In this document: piece by piece, positions 23,561 through 34,634 of the stretch
How positions within the stretch are numbered: position 1 is the first letter of the stretch
How the letters are laid out: every line of letters starts with the position of its first letter
Origin: Athripsodes cinereus
Taxonomy: Eukaryota > Arthropoda > Insecta > Trichoptera > Leptoceridae
DNA: 64,000 nucleotides
Assembly: GCA_947579605.1 (NCBI GenBank)
Contig: OX388313.1
Location: 31,375,214-31,439,213 of the forward strand
Direction of reading: 5' to 3'
Position numbers and translations under genes: made by a program
Notes under the pieces: generated by a model
What the model saw: the letters and a program-made list of their open reading frames with translations, nothing else
What the model was told of the DNA's origin: nothing
Databases searched by the model: none

Positions 23561-23884
23561 TTTTTATTTATTATTTCTTTTATATTGACCACATTACATA
23601 TAATTTACCAATAAATTTTAGGATTTCTATAATATAATATTTTTTCTGTTTAAAAAATATACGAAATGGTTATTTATGCGAAATAGAATGAGTGTAAGTC
23701 GGGAGCCGCCTGTACTATTATTTTTTATCATCATAAATAAAGTTTTTCAATCTTTTTAATTGCTAGTCCACTCTAGTTCGTGAAGGGTAATCGAGTGGGA
23801 TTAAAATCTTATTGAAAAATTAGTATATAAGTACTTCATTATGTATTTTACATTGTATCGCTACCAAAAACGTAGACGTTCGAG

Positions 23885-24025
23885 AGCTACGTAGCTAGAA
23901 CACGTAGATCAAATTCTCAAGGATGGCCAAATTATGAGTAAAAAAATCGGTGGACATCTTTGAGAAATTGCATGAATGTGTAAGAAGTTTGTAAAGATAA
24001 GCTAATGTGGCGTTCCGTTCTCTCT
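23885..24025 (+). pseudogene. Degraded RTE-like RT C-terminal remnant
   Basis: ACACGTAGATCAAATTCTCAA then GGATGGCCAAATTATGAGTAA corresponds to DHV.QILKDG..LSK of the better copy at 54140-54390. Ends near GTTCCGTTCTCTCTGAC. Broken frame. Confidence 0.5.
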
Positions 24026-24199
24026 GACAACTGAAATACGGCGTGTGAGTATAGTAGGTAGGTATAGTCGTGGAAACTAGAAATAAAACCTAAAGTTCTG
24101 GATTAGAATAAGACTCCACATTCGTACGTAAAGGGAGGCGGAGATTGCAAGCCTACCCCTTAGAACTCAAAAATAGTATTTGATATTAATAGTATAATT

Positions 24200-24402
24200 C
24201 AGTGTTTCCCAAACTATGCAGTGGATCGCGGGCGAATATTGAGTAGGCCCTGAGCACTAAGTAGTTTCATGACTCGCTACTAGAGAATCTGAGCATTACC
24301 AATATTTATGACCTCTTTTCTCTAAGACAGCTAAAAGGTGGGTCCCAAGATTGGAATTTTTTGTTATATGGGTCGGAGTCCAGTCAATTTTGGGAACCAC
24401 TG
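24200..24402. mobile_element. hAT MITE, family CAGTGTTTCCCAAA
   Basis: 203 bp. Ends CAGTGTTTCCCAAA and (reverse complement) CAGTGGTTCCCAAA. Flanking 8-mers GTATAATT (24192-24199) and GTATGATT (24403-24410) differ at one base. Terminal CAGTG and an 8-bp duplication are standard for hAT elements. Confidence 0.85.
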
Positions 24403-24754
24403 GTATGATTACATCAGTTTGGGGTGTGTATGGGAAATTGAAACCAAAACGGGCAGTCGAATAAAATTCCAACTCAAAGTTTTATACCCTACTGTCGCAA
24501 AAAATAAGCCGGCCATTAAAAACAAAGATCCCTGGACGAAAATTATGTAGCTCAAAAAATGGACAGGATGATTTATGTATGAAGGAAGCTTGTTTCTTCC
24601 TAGTTCTTCCGATTGGAGTGGCTAAGGATAAAAAAATTAAATTGATTACTTTATTTATTTACAAGCGTATGTAACCCGGCATCGCTCGGGTTTAATTAAA
24701 TAGAAAACCTTGCAAATACATGGGTTAAAACAACAAAATCTTATTGAAAAAAAA

Positions 24755-25620
24755 AACGGAGTAAGCACTTACGTGGATAAAAGAAGTAAAAAGCTCTTCC
24801 CAATGAGAAAACTTAATTTTTGACTCCCTACATGCACATAGCTTAGTAACAATAAATAGGTAGGTACCTACATCATAAAAAGCATTGCAAATCTCTAAAT
24901 GAAAAATCTTGAAGTTTGATACCTCACATGCCCATATTTAGGTAAAAAAAATAGGTAGGTACCTACATCGAAAAAAGTGCTGAAAAACTCTTCCCAATGA
25001 AAAATCATGAAGTTTGATACCTCACATGCCCATACTTAGGTAAAAAAAATAGGTAGGTACCTACATCGAAAAAAGTGCTGAAAAACTCTTCCCAATGAAA
25101 AATCATGAAGTTTGATACCTCACATGCCCATACTTAGGTAAAAAAAAAATAGGTAGGTACCTACATCGAAAAAAGTGCTGAAAAACTCTTCCCAATGAAA
25201 AATCATGAAGTTTGATACCTCACATGCCCATATTTAGTTAAAAAAAATAGGTAGGTGCCAACATCGAAAAAAGTGCTAAAAACCTCTTCCCATTGAAAAA
25301 TCTTGAAGTTTGACACCTCAGATGTTCACATTTATGTAAAAAAATAATAAGTAGGCACCTACATGGAAAAAAAAGTACTAACAACCTCGTCCCGATGAAA
25401 AAGCTTGAAGTTAAGAAATTCCACATATTGGTAGGTACCTACATGGAAAAAGTGCTAAAAACCTCTTCCAAATGAAAAATATGTGAGCTCGACACCTCGA
25501 AAGCTCATATTTTATTTAGAAAAATAGGCGGGTACCTACGTGCAAAAACTACTAAAAACCTCATCTTAATGTAAAAACTCGAAGATTGTCATCCCAAATT
25601 TCTATAAGAAAAAAAGGGTA
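24755..25620. repeat. Tandem repeat, about 98-bp unit, 7-8 copies
   Basis: The marker ATAGGTAGGTACCTACAT recurs at 24856, 24951, 25049, 25149 and 25247, and in decayed form near 25347, 25430 and 25527. Central units are nearly identical and outer units diverge progressively. Each unit also holds AACTCTTCCCAATGAAAAAT and GATACCTCACATGCCCATA. Inside the RGS7 intron, about 850 bp upstream of exon 2. No coding role. Confidence 0.88.
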
Positions 25621-26388
25621 AACATCCCTTTTCGTGAAAAAATTGTAGTCACATAAATGTTAAAATATTATAATTGACCACATTCGAATTTGTATTTTTG
25701 GTTTGCAGTGCATAAATGGGTATTTGCTATGAAATTAAAAAAAGTCAAGAATAAATTGTCATATAAGTATTTACTCTTTATTCCCAAAAAACCTTAAAAA
25801 TGGATTATCTGCATCCTTCAATATTTCAGAATATTTTACTATCAAATATTTCATAATTTATGTAAAAAATATTAGGTGAAAATAAATAGGTTCCCACTCA
25901 TTGAAAATCATTTAACATTGTTTATGGATTTTATAGGTAAAACTATTATTATTCTACAGTATAGTTTTCTATGGTTTCATAATGTCTTCCATTATGAAAA
26001 TAGCCCAATATGTCAAAAATATGCAATTTTTATTCACGTAATTCAAGAGCTTTTCTCATTAGCAAACACGATATTTTATTACGAAAATAAACCCTAAATA
26101 TTTAGTTTCAGAATTGTTGTATTTATTGTTACATCCATTTTGATATTAATTCAATACAATGAAAAATGTTTGACTGTGAATATTGCTATTTACTAAATCT
26201 TGCATTAATTTTACATACATTTTGTTGCTAATTTTGTGACATGGTCGCATTAAAATTAAAATATCTTTATCAATACGTAAGATATTTAAAATGTTTTTAG
26301 CCTTAAACCTGCCCAGAAGATGAGACCTTGTATAGAGTGTATTATTTTACTTCGGTCTTTCCTAATTTCTGAGTCCATTAAGGACATA

Positions 26389-26426
26389 CGTACATACATA
26401 CATACATACATACATACATACATACG
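26389..26426. repeat. TACA microsatellite
   Basis: About nine TACA units just upstream (about 45 bp) of the RGS7 DEP exon acceptor. Likely polymorphic. Confidence 0.9.
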
Positions 26427-26470
26427 AACGGACTCAAATATTTATGTGTGGATTTTCGTGTTTGTTTCAG

Positions 26471-26628
26471 GATACGATCTCATCGAATGGCTGATGGAAC
26501 GGTTCGGCATAGAGGAGTCGGAGGCGCTCAATCTTGGGAATCAACTCTGCCAGTACGGCTACTTCTTCCCCGTCAATGATAGTAAGACGCTCGTCATCAA
26601 GGACGACTCCACGCTCTACAGATTCCAG
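26471..26628 (+). CDS. RGS7: RGS7-like, DEP domain exon 2
   Basis: This 158-nt exon follows TTTCAG and precedes GTAATA. Its first two bases complete the glycine codon begun in the previous exon. It then encodes 52 residues, YDLIEWLMERFGIEESEALN, LGNQLCQYGYFFPVNDSKTL and VIKDDSTLYRFQ. This is the core of a DEP domain of the R7 RGS family (D-[LI]-x-W-L ... G..L...GYFFP..D..L..KDD...YRFQ). In the family the DEP domain with the following DHEX helices binds the membrane anchor R7BP/R9AP-type proteins. The exon is more GC-rich than its surroundings and ends in phase 0. Confidence 0.95.
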
Positions 26629-26845
26629 GTAATAAACAAACACATATTTATTTATTTACTATGTAAAATTAACAATTAGTTGCATGACATTTGCAACCTT
26701 TGAATCACTCAATGTTCATGTACAAAACAGTTTCGCAATGATTTACATGTCATCAAACAAATATCACACAGTAAACTTCAATATTATTATTATTATAGGT
26801 AGGTACCATCATGACATATCCCACTAGTCATGTGGCCTGCAGACC

Positions 26846-27047
26846 GAGGCCTGAGTCAATAACACATTTTCACGTTACGTTTTCGTTGCGTTAACGTTCG
26901 AGTATAGACGAAGTTGCAAGCATGTGTCAATTTCGTTGCTAAGATACACAATAGTTACAAAAATTAACACTTTTGTGCAACATCGTCTACATTTGAACGC
27001 TAACGGAACGAAAACGTAAACCTAAAATGCGTTTTGACTCAGGCCTC
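26846..27047. mobile_element. MITE with long TIR, inserted in a D-family copy
   Basis: 202 bp with ends GAGGCCTGAGTCAA in inverted orientation. The homology continues through CGTTTTCGTTGCGTTAACG and ATAGACGA-type blocks for about 65 bp per arm. The two halves of a D-family repeat flank it (CATGTGGCCTGCAGAC before, GCATGTTCATGTAATAAACATG after), so it is a nested insertion. TSD too short or decayed to call. Confidence 0.72.
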
Positions 27048-27054
27048 AGCATGT

Positions 27055-27215
27055 TCATGTAATAAACATGCAATTTGTTCTCTTTGTGCCATAAAATATA
27101 AGACATTTAGAATGGGTGGCAAACCTTGTCGCTTAATCTAAAGATATAAAATGTCTTTATTTTTTCGAACATCTGCCTTTTACAGGACACTCGAAAACTT
27201 ACGGAAAAGAGTGGC
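27055..27215. repeat. Interspersed family D, inverted
   Basis: TGTAATAAACATGCAATTTG, CTTTGTGCCATAAAATATAAG, GACATTTAGAATGGGTGGCA and CTTTTACAGGACACTCGAAA. A near-complete inverted copy. Confidence 0.7.
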
Positions 27216-28279
27216 AAATGGATATAGTTCTGTTTGCCAGTATTATCATTACTTAGATATAGACAATTTTTGCTAGAATTGCATTTGCAGCTTAAGTTAC
27301 TGTGATCCAAGAAAATGGCATTAAATGATGAAATAAGCTATTCACTGTATCCAGATAACGTTCAGGGGCATAAAATAGCCGATACTAGATGTGTTTTCGT
27401 GTGTTTTTTTTTGTCAATTTAACAGAAATATATTGTAGGACTATATTATTTTTCGTTTTCATTATCCGCCGGTAAACACACCGTACTTCCGTAAAAGTAG
27501 TAAACGAAAACAGTTTTATCGAAGATTTTCTCGTAATTTTATATTTTGCTTATTCAAACTGATATAAAAAGTACCTACTTGTTTTGATCATCTCAGTTTT
27601 ATTTAAAATAAAATTGGAAGGGAAAGTCCAAAATAAATAAACATCAAGCAATGAAATTGTTGTTGTTTACGTTAAAAACTTTAGACAGAATGCTAAAACT
27701 TATTACGGAACGAAATGAAAAATAAAAAACAGCTTTTAGCAGTCAGTTTCGGAAGAAAGGAAAGATGTTTTTAACTTGTAATACAAATAGGATTAATATG
27801 AAAACGTTCCAGCTAAACAGTGATGTTCTTATTCAAATATAATTATAATTTTTACACTTTCCTTCTGAAGTAAGCACAGGAATTTAAGGAGCGAACAAAG
27901 TTTAATATGCAAATCTACATAAATTTACGATACAAAATTTGAAGTAGATACATTGGTACTAACATCTCAATTGCTCGCGTTTATTATTATGAACTATAAA
28001 GTGTTTAATATTTTATTAATTTGTAGAAATTTGACAGTATCTTTACTAAGGATTTTTCAGATATTTCTGGTATTTTAAACCCGCATTATCCTTTCATATA
28101 TTTTATGTGTTTTAGCATTTTAAGTCTCAAATTTATGTTTATTAGATTGGTAAGAAAGGGATTTTAATTGGTTTGCTCATTGTTGTTTTTTTAATGTTTT
28201 TACTTATTGTTTCAACAGTTTGATCCTTACAGAATAAATAAAATAAAATAAAATATCTGGGTAGGTAAAAAAATTCTCT

Positions 28280-28395
28280 CGGATACATAACACATAGGAC
28301 GTCCAATGTGACGCAAAGTAACGCTCTTGCCTCTAAGTCACGAGGCCCAGGGTTCGATTCCATGTCAGTAGAAAATGAAAAATTATCTTTTTCAA
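28280..28395 (+). mobile_element. SINE-2 (tRNA-derived) fragment
   Basis: GACGTCCAATGTGACGCAAA... then CCAGGGTTCGATTCCATGTC. GGTTCGATTCC is a textbook B box, and the region before it has the spacing of a tRNA-like head. Followed by AAAATGTTCTGGGTGTGGGTG. Different from SINE-1. No second copy noticed in the window. Confidence 0.6.
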
Positions 28396-28562
28396 AATGT
28401 TCTGGGTGTGGGTGTTAAATGTATATAAATTTAGTGCATTGTGCGTATTGGTATCGTCGCGTTAGTACCCATAATATAAGATTAATTTCGTAATTTGGGA
28501 CTATCTCAATCTTTGTGAATTATCTGTACGTGTTATGTTATGATATAGAAAATTTACATTAT

Positions 28563-28742
28563 ACGTTTGTATTATGTTCATACATTTGTAATGTTCATAC
28601 GTTTGTATTATGTTCATACATTTGTAATGTTCATACGTTTGTATTATGTTCATACATTTGTAATGTTCATACGTGTGTATTATGTTCATACATTTGTAAT
28701 GTTCATACGTTTGTATTATGTTCATACATTTGTAATGTTCAA
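28563..28742. repeat. Minisatellite, 5 x 36 bp
   Basis: Five units starting at 28563, 28599, 28635, 28671 and 28707. Each is made of two related halves (ACGTTTGTATTATGTTCAT, 19 bp, and ACATTTGTAATGTTCAT, 17 bp). Only one visible variant (ACGTGTGT at 28671). Because 36 is a multiple of 3 and the unit lacks stops in several frames, open frames appear on both strands. These are artefacts of the period. Confidence 0.93.
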
Positions 28743-29234
28743 ATGGCGAGTAGTATGGTAATACCACATACCAATTTGTAACGAAATTAAATATTCTAAA
28801 AAAAATCTGTACATAGTTTAATACTTAATCTTTAATTCTCTAATTAACTTGTTCATTTAATACATACCTATTACTTTAATAGATAGAACAATATTGAACG
28901 GATGGGATGTAGAGATTATGAATTGGATTATAATATGGATTACGTTTGAGGAGTTTTTTAATCGAATGACCGGATATAGAATTTCTTATAACAATTGGAA
29001 GGTTGTTCTACACCCTTATTGCTTGCATTGTATAGAATGAGGTGTAAAAAGAAGAATGATGTGGTGGAAAAACAAGTGTTGGATTATTTTGAGACCTCAG
29101 AGTTAATCCACCCTGATTGATCAGGCAATAAGCTACATATTAGTGCGATAATGATTGATCATTTGAAAACTTATCCGTCGGTATTAGGTATGCCGAGAAA
29201 TGTGGATGGTAATGTAGCAGACACAAACTAATAA

Positions 29235-29460
29235 TATAATATTTATAGTAAAACTTATAAAAATATTTTTTACAGGAGGTATACATATTGCCTTGAAGCA
29301 GTGTCTTTCAGTAAGCCTAATACAATTTTTTTTAATAAATATATCTGGGTTTTGTTATAAACCCAAATACAACCTTATGCACCTTTCACAGTAAGCTAGA
29401 ATGTTTGATAAACATGTTTACATTAGTACAAAGTGAGTTTAGATAAAGTGGAATGCATAG
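29235..29460. repeat. Interspersed family T3, copy 3, with SINE-1 piece inside
   Basis: ACATATTGCCTTGAAGCAGTG through TAGTACAAAGTGAGTTTAG matches T3. At 29339-29395 the reverse complement of the SINE-1 3' part (GGGTTTTGTTATAAACCCAAA, then ACAACCTTATGCACCTTTCAC) interrupts it. Confidence 0.65.
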
Positions 29461-29644
29461 GACACATAAAAAACAAAAACAAAAAATAATAGAACATAAT
29501 ATAAAACAAAAGTACCTTTATAAAGTTACACCTTAAAGATCTAAGTATTCACAACCATAAACCTATACATTATATATATATTTGAGTGAGTACTATCTAC
29601 TACTAAAGAGGTAGTGGATTGTTTATGAAGGATTGACGGTGGGA

Positions 29645-29852
29645 TATCGCTTTATATTTGAATGCGCCAATAGATGAAGAATATCATTGGGAGGTTGTTC
29701 CAGATTCTGGTAGCATCTACGGTGAAAAATGTTGAGTAAAAATATGTACAGTGAGCTGGGAATTCTAAAAGCCGATTAATTTGGAACCTTAACGATATAC
29801 CATGAGAAGAAAGGGGAACTAATCGTTCGAAAAGATATCGAAGAGCTTTCAT
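29645..29852 (-). pseudogene. Non-LTR (CR1/jockey-like) RT C-terminal end
   Basis: Minus-strand frame ...YLFERLVPLSSHGISLRFQ then FTVDATRIWNNLPM has the typical R...(F)..(R)..WNNLP ending of CR1/L2/jockey reverse transcriptases. It stops at 29652. Fragment only. The methionine start is incidental. Confidence 0.55.
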
Positions 29853-30394
29853 ATTTGAGGATATTAAAAAGGAAGCACAGAATGTGTAAGTTTCTTGAAT
29901 TACCGATCAAATATTTATTGATTATTACATTTTATTTGAGTGCTTTTAAGTTTAACTTTCCTAATAGTTTGCAACATGGGTTGAGAAGAAACTTCAAGTA
30001 CCTACATACAGCATATCTGATTTCCGAAAAGTATGTAGAACTTTGCCGAAAGTTCTCAGTAACTTAATATTTCTTTATGAAGATACAAATCTATAAAGAC
30101 TGTATACCACACTGTTGTTTGTTTATTTAAGTTCGTAAATTGATGTATCTTTTTCTTTATTCTAAAAAATATATCAATATACACAAAGTCTATTCAGCTT
30201 AATTAAAACCACTTACTAGCGAGCTTATTTGTAAGTGTTAACAATAAAAAGATTATTTATTTATTTATTTATTTCATGCAAACAAACAGTTAAACAATAA
30301 ACATTACAAGGTATGAGTTACATAATAAATAAACCAAAACAGTTTGCAGTAATATTATCAAAAATATATAATATAAATCCGCAAAGATAGCGGA

Positions 30395-30540
30395 GTATTA
30401 TTAATCTTCTACTCTTTTCTGTAAGTTTTCGAGTGTCCTGTAAGAGGCTAGTTGTTTCTAAAACATCACATACAAAGTATTTGACTACTTGACCATGGCG
30501 GTCACCCATCATGAATATTTTTATGGCACAGAAAAACGAC
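30395..30540. repeat. Interspersed family D
   Basis: CTACTCTTTTCTGTAAGTTTT, CGAGTGTCCTGTAAGAGGCT and GTCACCCATCATGAATATTT. Forward. Confidence 0.68.
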
Positions 30541-30794
30541 CTATATGTTCATTACATTATTTATTTATTTATTTACAAATATTTACGGCCAAAGCCTTTT
30601 ACATGTTAAACCTCTGTATACATACAAAACATGTAAACAAAGGAAAGATCTGTTACAAAAAAGACACAAAACAATTGACTAAAGAAACGAAAGTTTTATA
30701 GACAATATAACATTAATCATGTTATATTTATAAAATAAGATACAAATGTATCTTAAATTCAGCAATGAATTTGACACCCGTCTTAACATAACAT

Positions 30795-30840
30795 AACATG
30801 CATAGACAATTCACACAGATCGAGCTAGTCCCAAATTAAG
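30795..30840. repeat. Retroposon fragment shared with 2430-2480
   Basis: CATAGACAATTCACACAGATC then GAGCTAGTCCCAAATTAAG matches the nested retroposon at 2390-2497. Confidence 0.6.
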
Positions 30841-30844
30841 TCTT

Positions 30845-30960
30845 AAAAGTTATTTTTCTTTATTGGCACGGGGAGTACAGTTTGCACGTTTATTTAATGT
30901 AGCTGGTCTGCTGGCTACCTCACTTGTGGTTTATGCCGTGATGGTATAACATTAGTATTA
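30845..30960. repeat. Interspersed family D (3' part)
   Basis: TTTCTTTATTGGCACGGGGA, GTTTATTTAATGTAGCTGGTC and TGCTGGCTACCTCACTTGTG. Forward, probably continuing from an earlier fragment. Confidence 0.65.
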
Positions 30961-31089
30961 GTATGCACATTGTATTCAAATGCGAGAAATGTTGTAATAG
31001 GTATACCTAATAATAAAAAAAGATCATTATCTATAACATCACAGCATCTACCACAGGTGGAGTAGCCAGCAGACTAACTGCTGATATGA

Positions 31090-31230
31090 TGAATACGTGG
31101 TTAAATGTAAGAAATCACTTGGTAGTGATAATATCGCAACTGCATATCGTCCTAGTATTTTAAATTTTGTATTGATTTGTTAACACTGTTATATAATGAT
31201 GATGTGCAAAAAAAATAAATAAATAAACAA
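31090..31230 (+). repeat. T1 retroelement tail, forward copy
   Basis: TGGTTAAATGTAAGAAATCAC, ATCGCAACTGCATATCGTCC, TTAACACTGTTATATAATGA and an (AATA)n tail. Inserted between two parts of an inverted D copy (31035-31085 and 31240-31330). Confidence 0.75.
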
Positions 31231-31437
31231 TAAGGTCGTCTTCTTTATGCCACTAAAAAATATCATTCAGGTAGTTGGCATACCATTTCACTATTTGCTT
31301 TTTATAGGACATTTAAAAACTCATAGGAACAAATTGTAGCCCTATTTGTTGCCGGGGCTTCCATGGAGAAAGTGAGTTTTACACCTAACCCAAACCATCA
31401 TTAAAAATAATTAGAATACTCTTTGTATTCCTTAGAG

Positions 31438-31733
31438 CAGTGATCGGCAAACTTATTTGCCAAAGATCCAAATAAGTACAATACACCAATAAAAAAAGAA
31501 AATTAAGAGCCAAATATGCTTATTAATTTTGTAAACCTTTATTTTAATTTTAGACCTTCGCTAATTTAGGGAAGTTAGGAATTGTGTATGGTAATACTTT
31601 TTTTGTAAAGAACTTATTTGATTTTTTTCTAATTCACGTCTTATAATTTTTCGTTCTTTAACGAATTTGACTCTAGGCTAGGCCTTCAGAGCCGCACTTA
31701 CGGGGCCAAAGAGCCGCATTTTGCCAACCACTG
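31438..31733. mobile_element. hAT MITE, family CAGTGATCGGCAAA
   Basis: 296 bp. Ends CAGTGATCGGCAAA and (reverse complement) CAGTGGTTGGCAAA. Perfect 8-bp TSD CCTTAGAG (31430-31437 and 31734-31741). GAGCCGCA/AGAGCC motifs near the right end resemble those seen in many hAT-derived MITEs. No ORF. Confidence 0.93.
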
Positions 31734-32164
31734 CCTTAGAGGAACATTAATGATGAATGAATGGAGTATGAATATTATTGATTCACTTTAGCTCGGAATA
31801 CAATTTGCACATTATTCTGAGAACTATGTAGGTACTGAGAGAACAGACCAAGTGACTGGAACAATGAGAACGTTTGTTCTCCCCGTTTCACTTTGCTGAG
31901 TGGAAGAGTGGAATATTCCGGAATACTTATTATATAATAATAATAGGTGAATCCAAGTGGAAATAAGATTTGCATAAGTCAATTTATTATAGTACAACAT
32001 TCTAAGAACTGTACCCCTATACTCGTACATAGTTATCAATCTATCTATAGACACAATACATTCTAATATTATCGCTTAGCAAGAGTTCCATCGATTTGCA
32101 AATAATTCAACCCTTAACAGTCAAAAAAGTAAAACGCTGAATATGCTAAGAATTTAAAGAAAAT

Positions 32165-32290
32165 GATTCAAAGGGTCCATGGAGTTCCAGGCAAGAAAAA
32201 GTCACCTAACCTTATTTTTTACGTAAGTCTTCAAGTGTCCTGGCTTTCGTAAAACACCCCGTTTAAGACATTAAATATCTTAAATTTAGC
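32165..32290. repeat. Interspersed family D (diverged)
   Basis: TTTTTTACGTAAGTCTTCAAG, TGTCCTGGCTTTCGTAAAAC and TTAAATTTAGCGATTATG. Forward. Confidence 0.55.
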
Positions 32291-32909
32291 GATTATGTTT
32301 GAAGTGGAATAGCAATACATATATTAGTTATATGCATTGTTTTAATTTAATATTTTTATGAAGGAAAAAAAATACGCTTTTTAATACACTTCAATTGATA
32401 ATTGATATCAATTGATAATGTTTCATAAAGAAACGAAACAATATTGTATAAAAAAAATATATGTTTTAAAAAGTTTGAAGTTTTTTAATTCATTCAATAT
32501 GAATACACAAAAAGTAACGGAATGCAAATATAATATTTTTAATCAGAACGGTATTTTTTTTTATTAATTTGAAGTTTGTTTCTACATTGTTTTGTGTAGA
32601 TACCTATAATGTGCTGCAAAGTGTAAACATCACTTACCGCAAAGGTGAAGACTGTGGCTGGTGTTATTTTTTTTTCCCAGAAAATAAATAATAATACTAA
32701 TTAACAAAGTTCATTGTTTACAGAAAAATCTGTGATTTAATTTAAGCTTTTTTAATGCTCCAGATTTTGACACTAGAACTGCACCATTGATGTATGAAAT
32801 CTTAACAAAAACTTGAGATTTCATTCGTCAATAATACACTAAAAAATATTTTCTTGAGATCGTATTTATTTAACTTTTTATGTATGTATATATTATTTTC
32901 TTTATTTTC

Positions 32910-33062
32910 TTTTTTTTATGATTTTTGGGTTAGTTGGAAGATATCGCTTGCACGCGATAAACTCGCCCATTGTGCATGATAATTATTTGTATTTATAATC
33001 TGTTTATATGTATGTTTTTTTAAGGCACAATAAAGTTTATTATTATTATTATTATTATTATC
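32910..33062 (+). repeat. T2 retroelement tail, most complete copy
   Basis: GATTTTTGGGTTAGTTGGAAG, GATAAACTCGCCCATTGTGC, AAGGCACAATAAAGTTTATTA and a (TTA)n tail. AATAAA is a candidate polyadenylation signal, consistent with a retroelement 3' UTR. Confidence 0.6.
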
Positions 33063-33134
33063 GTTTTCGTGTTGAATTGACAAATCATTCTTAATGAATG
33101 AGACTTGTTGCGTTCTTGTATCCATTAAAAATAA

Positions 33135-33240
33135 TAATCATCATCATCTCTGTCGGTCCCTCAATCCTGAGGATCGTGACCATCATGCGCTGGATCTGTC
33201 TCCACCTTGAGCGATCTTCTGCCATGTGCAAGAAATTATA
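33135..33240 (-). pseudogene. Non-LTR 3' end, minus strand
   Basis: The AATCATCATCATC tail followed by GACCATCATGCGCTGGATCT and CTTGAGCGATCTTCTGCCAT. Sequence of this style (GC-rich coding end abutting a trinucleotide tail) resembles the termini of RTE/CR1-like elements. Only about 100 bp remain. Confidence 0.45.
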
Positions 33241-33934
33241 TCAAAGGAAAGTAGATAAATATTTTTCCTGATTCCTGTCCTTCCAGTAGCTCATACGTTT
33301 CGATTAGGTTCTCACGAAAATATAGTAAAATATTTTATGTTGGAGTTATTTTTAACATTAGCTTTTCGATTTTCTATATTTCTAAGTTTAACGGAAATTC
33401 ATGCTACGTGTACTGTCTCATATACCTACCACTGATATACTGGTCATAAACTCGGCTTTGCTCAAGAAATAAATGCTGTGTTTAAAATTTAGACTAGCAC
33501 GCAACAGAGTAATAAAAAAATACCAAAAAATGTGAAGAAAATGATGTAAAATAGACGATGAAAAGGATATAAATCAATATATTATAATTAATTAATGGGG
33601 TTCCTCTTTTTATTTTGTTTTTGTTTTTATGATGATTGGATGTATGATTGAATATAATTGATTTGGGTATATAGTCTATGAATGTTTCTTTTAATGAATT
33701 TATTGTATTTGTATTTAAATTTTGATTTTTATTTTTTGACTTGAACTGGAGTATGGCTATGTTTTGTTTGTTTTTATATTTTTGTATATGTGTTGAATGA
33801 TTGTGTGATATTTTAAAGTTTATCTGTATACTTATAAAGCCAATTGCCGTATATTGTGTTTAAATAAATAAATAAATAAATAATTTCATTATTTTGACAA
33901 CATATTGTGATGATTCATTGCAAAATGTTTATCT

Positions 33935-34230
33935 ATCAAGTGGGGTAGGCAGAGAGGATGGAGTGCCATATAAATTTATCCCTACATCCTAGAATTTCTC
34001 ATACACATACGACGACTTCTTTTACACGAAATACGTTCATCCTTGGGAATTTGATACACGTAATTAAGCCACGTAGTTTTCTGACATCCACACTTTCTCA
34101 CACGCCTTCTGTCAGGTCTTTTTTAAAGCATCTCGTTATTTTTTCATCATACTTTTGCTCCACATGCTCAAACATATTGCCTAATCACAATGTCCATAGA
34201 GGGCATTTAAACATTAACAGGCGGCTTTGA
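33935..34230 (-). pseudogene. Degraded RTE-like RT C-terminal remnant
   Basis: AAGTGGGGTAGGCAGAGAGG to CCACGTAGTTTTCTGACATC and beyond. Same family as 18303-18520, further decayed. The plus-strand frame is a shadow. Confidence 0.55.
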
Positions 34231-34634
34231 ATATTTGTGCAGTATTTTGTATCGATTTTGTAGAAGAACCTTTCCTATCATCGTATCGTCAACCCTTACG
34301 TCAAGGAAACAGCTTTCAAGTTACTAATATTAAATTTCCGTAACAGAAAGAGAAATATGTACTTCAAACATCCCTAATATTTACTGTACATTGCCTAGAA
34401 CCCATTAGCCTACATGAGAATTCTACAAAATACATTGCCAGGTATATCAAAAGTGAATATTCCAACTTATGTACATCTAAATAAAATCTATCTAGCAGAG
34501 TATTTTCAAGAGAACCAATTTATGATACACATTTCTATTCGATACAATCAATTTCTACTCTTTATATTATACATAGGTAGTGTGTTTTTATGGCGCTATC
34601 TTATAAAATTTTCGTCGGTTCGAGTTCGAGTTCG

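Larger units (their letters stand above)
9743..26470 (+). other. RGS7: RGS7 intron (16.7 kb)
   Basis: Bounded by donor GTAAGT (9743) and acceptor TTTCAG (26465-26470). Both flanking exons are phase-compatible and together form a continuous DEP domain. Its recognisable content is listed separately: MITEs, SINEs, retroelement ends and a tandem repeat. Gaps between those entries (for example 9900-10900, 11100-12090, 12800-13160, 13320-14655, 17640-18180, 18800-19440, 19670-20680, 20840-21590) are AT-rich, with no gene or RNA that I could recognise. Confidence 0.85.

Noticed and set aside
28563..28742. CRISPR-like repeat array
   Set aside because: The units are contiguous with no unique spacers, and the DNA is clearly animal.
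28501..28781. Repetitive 'MNIIQTYEHYKC' and 'CSYICNVHTFV' proteins
   Set aside because: Artefacts of a 36-bp minisatellite whose period is divisible by three. Frames exist on both strands with no upstream gene structure.
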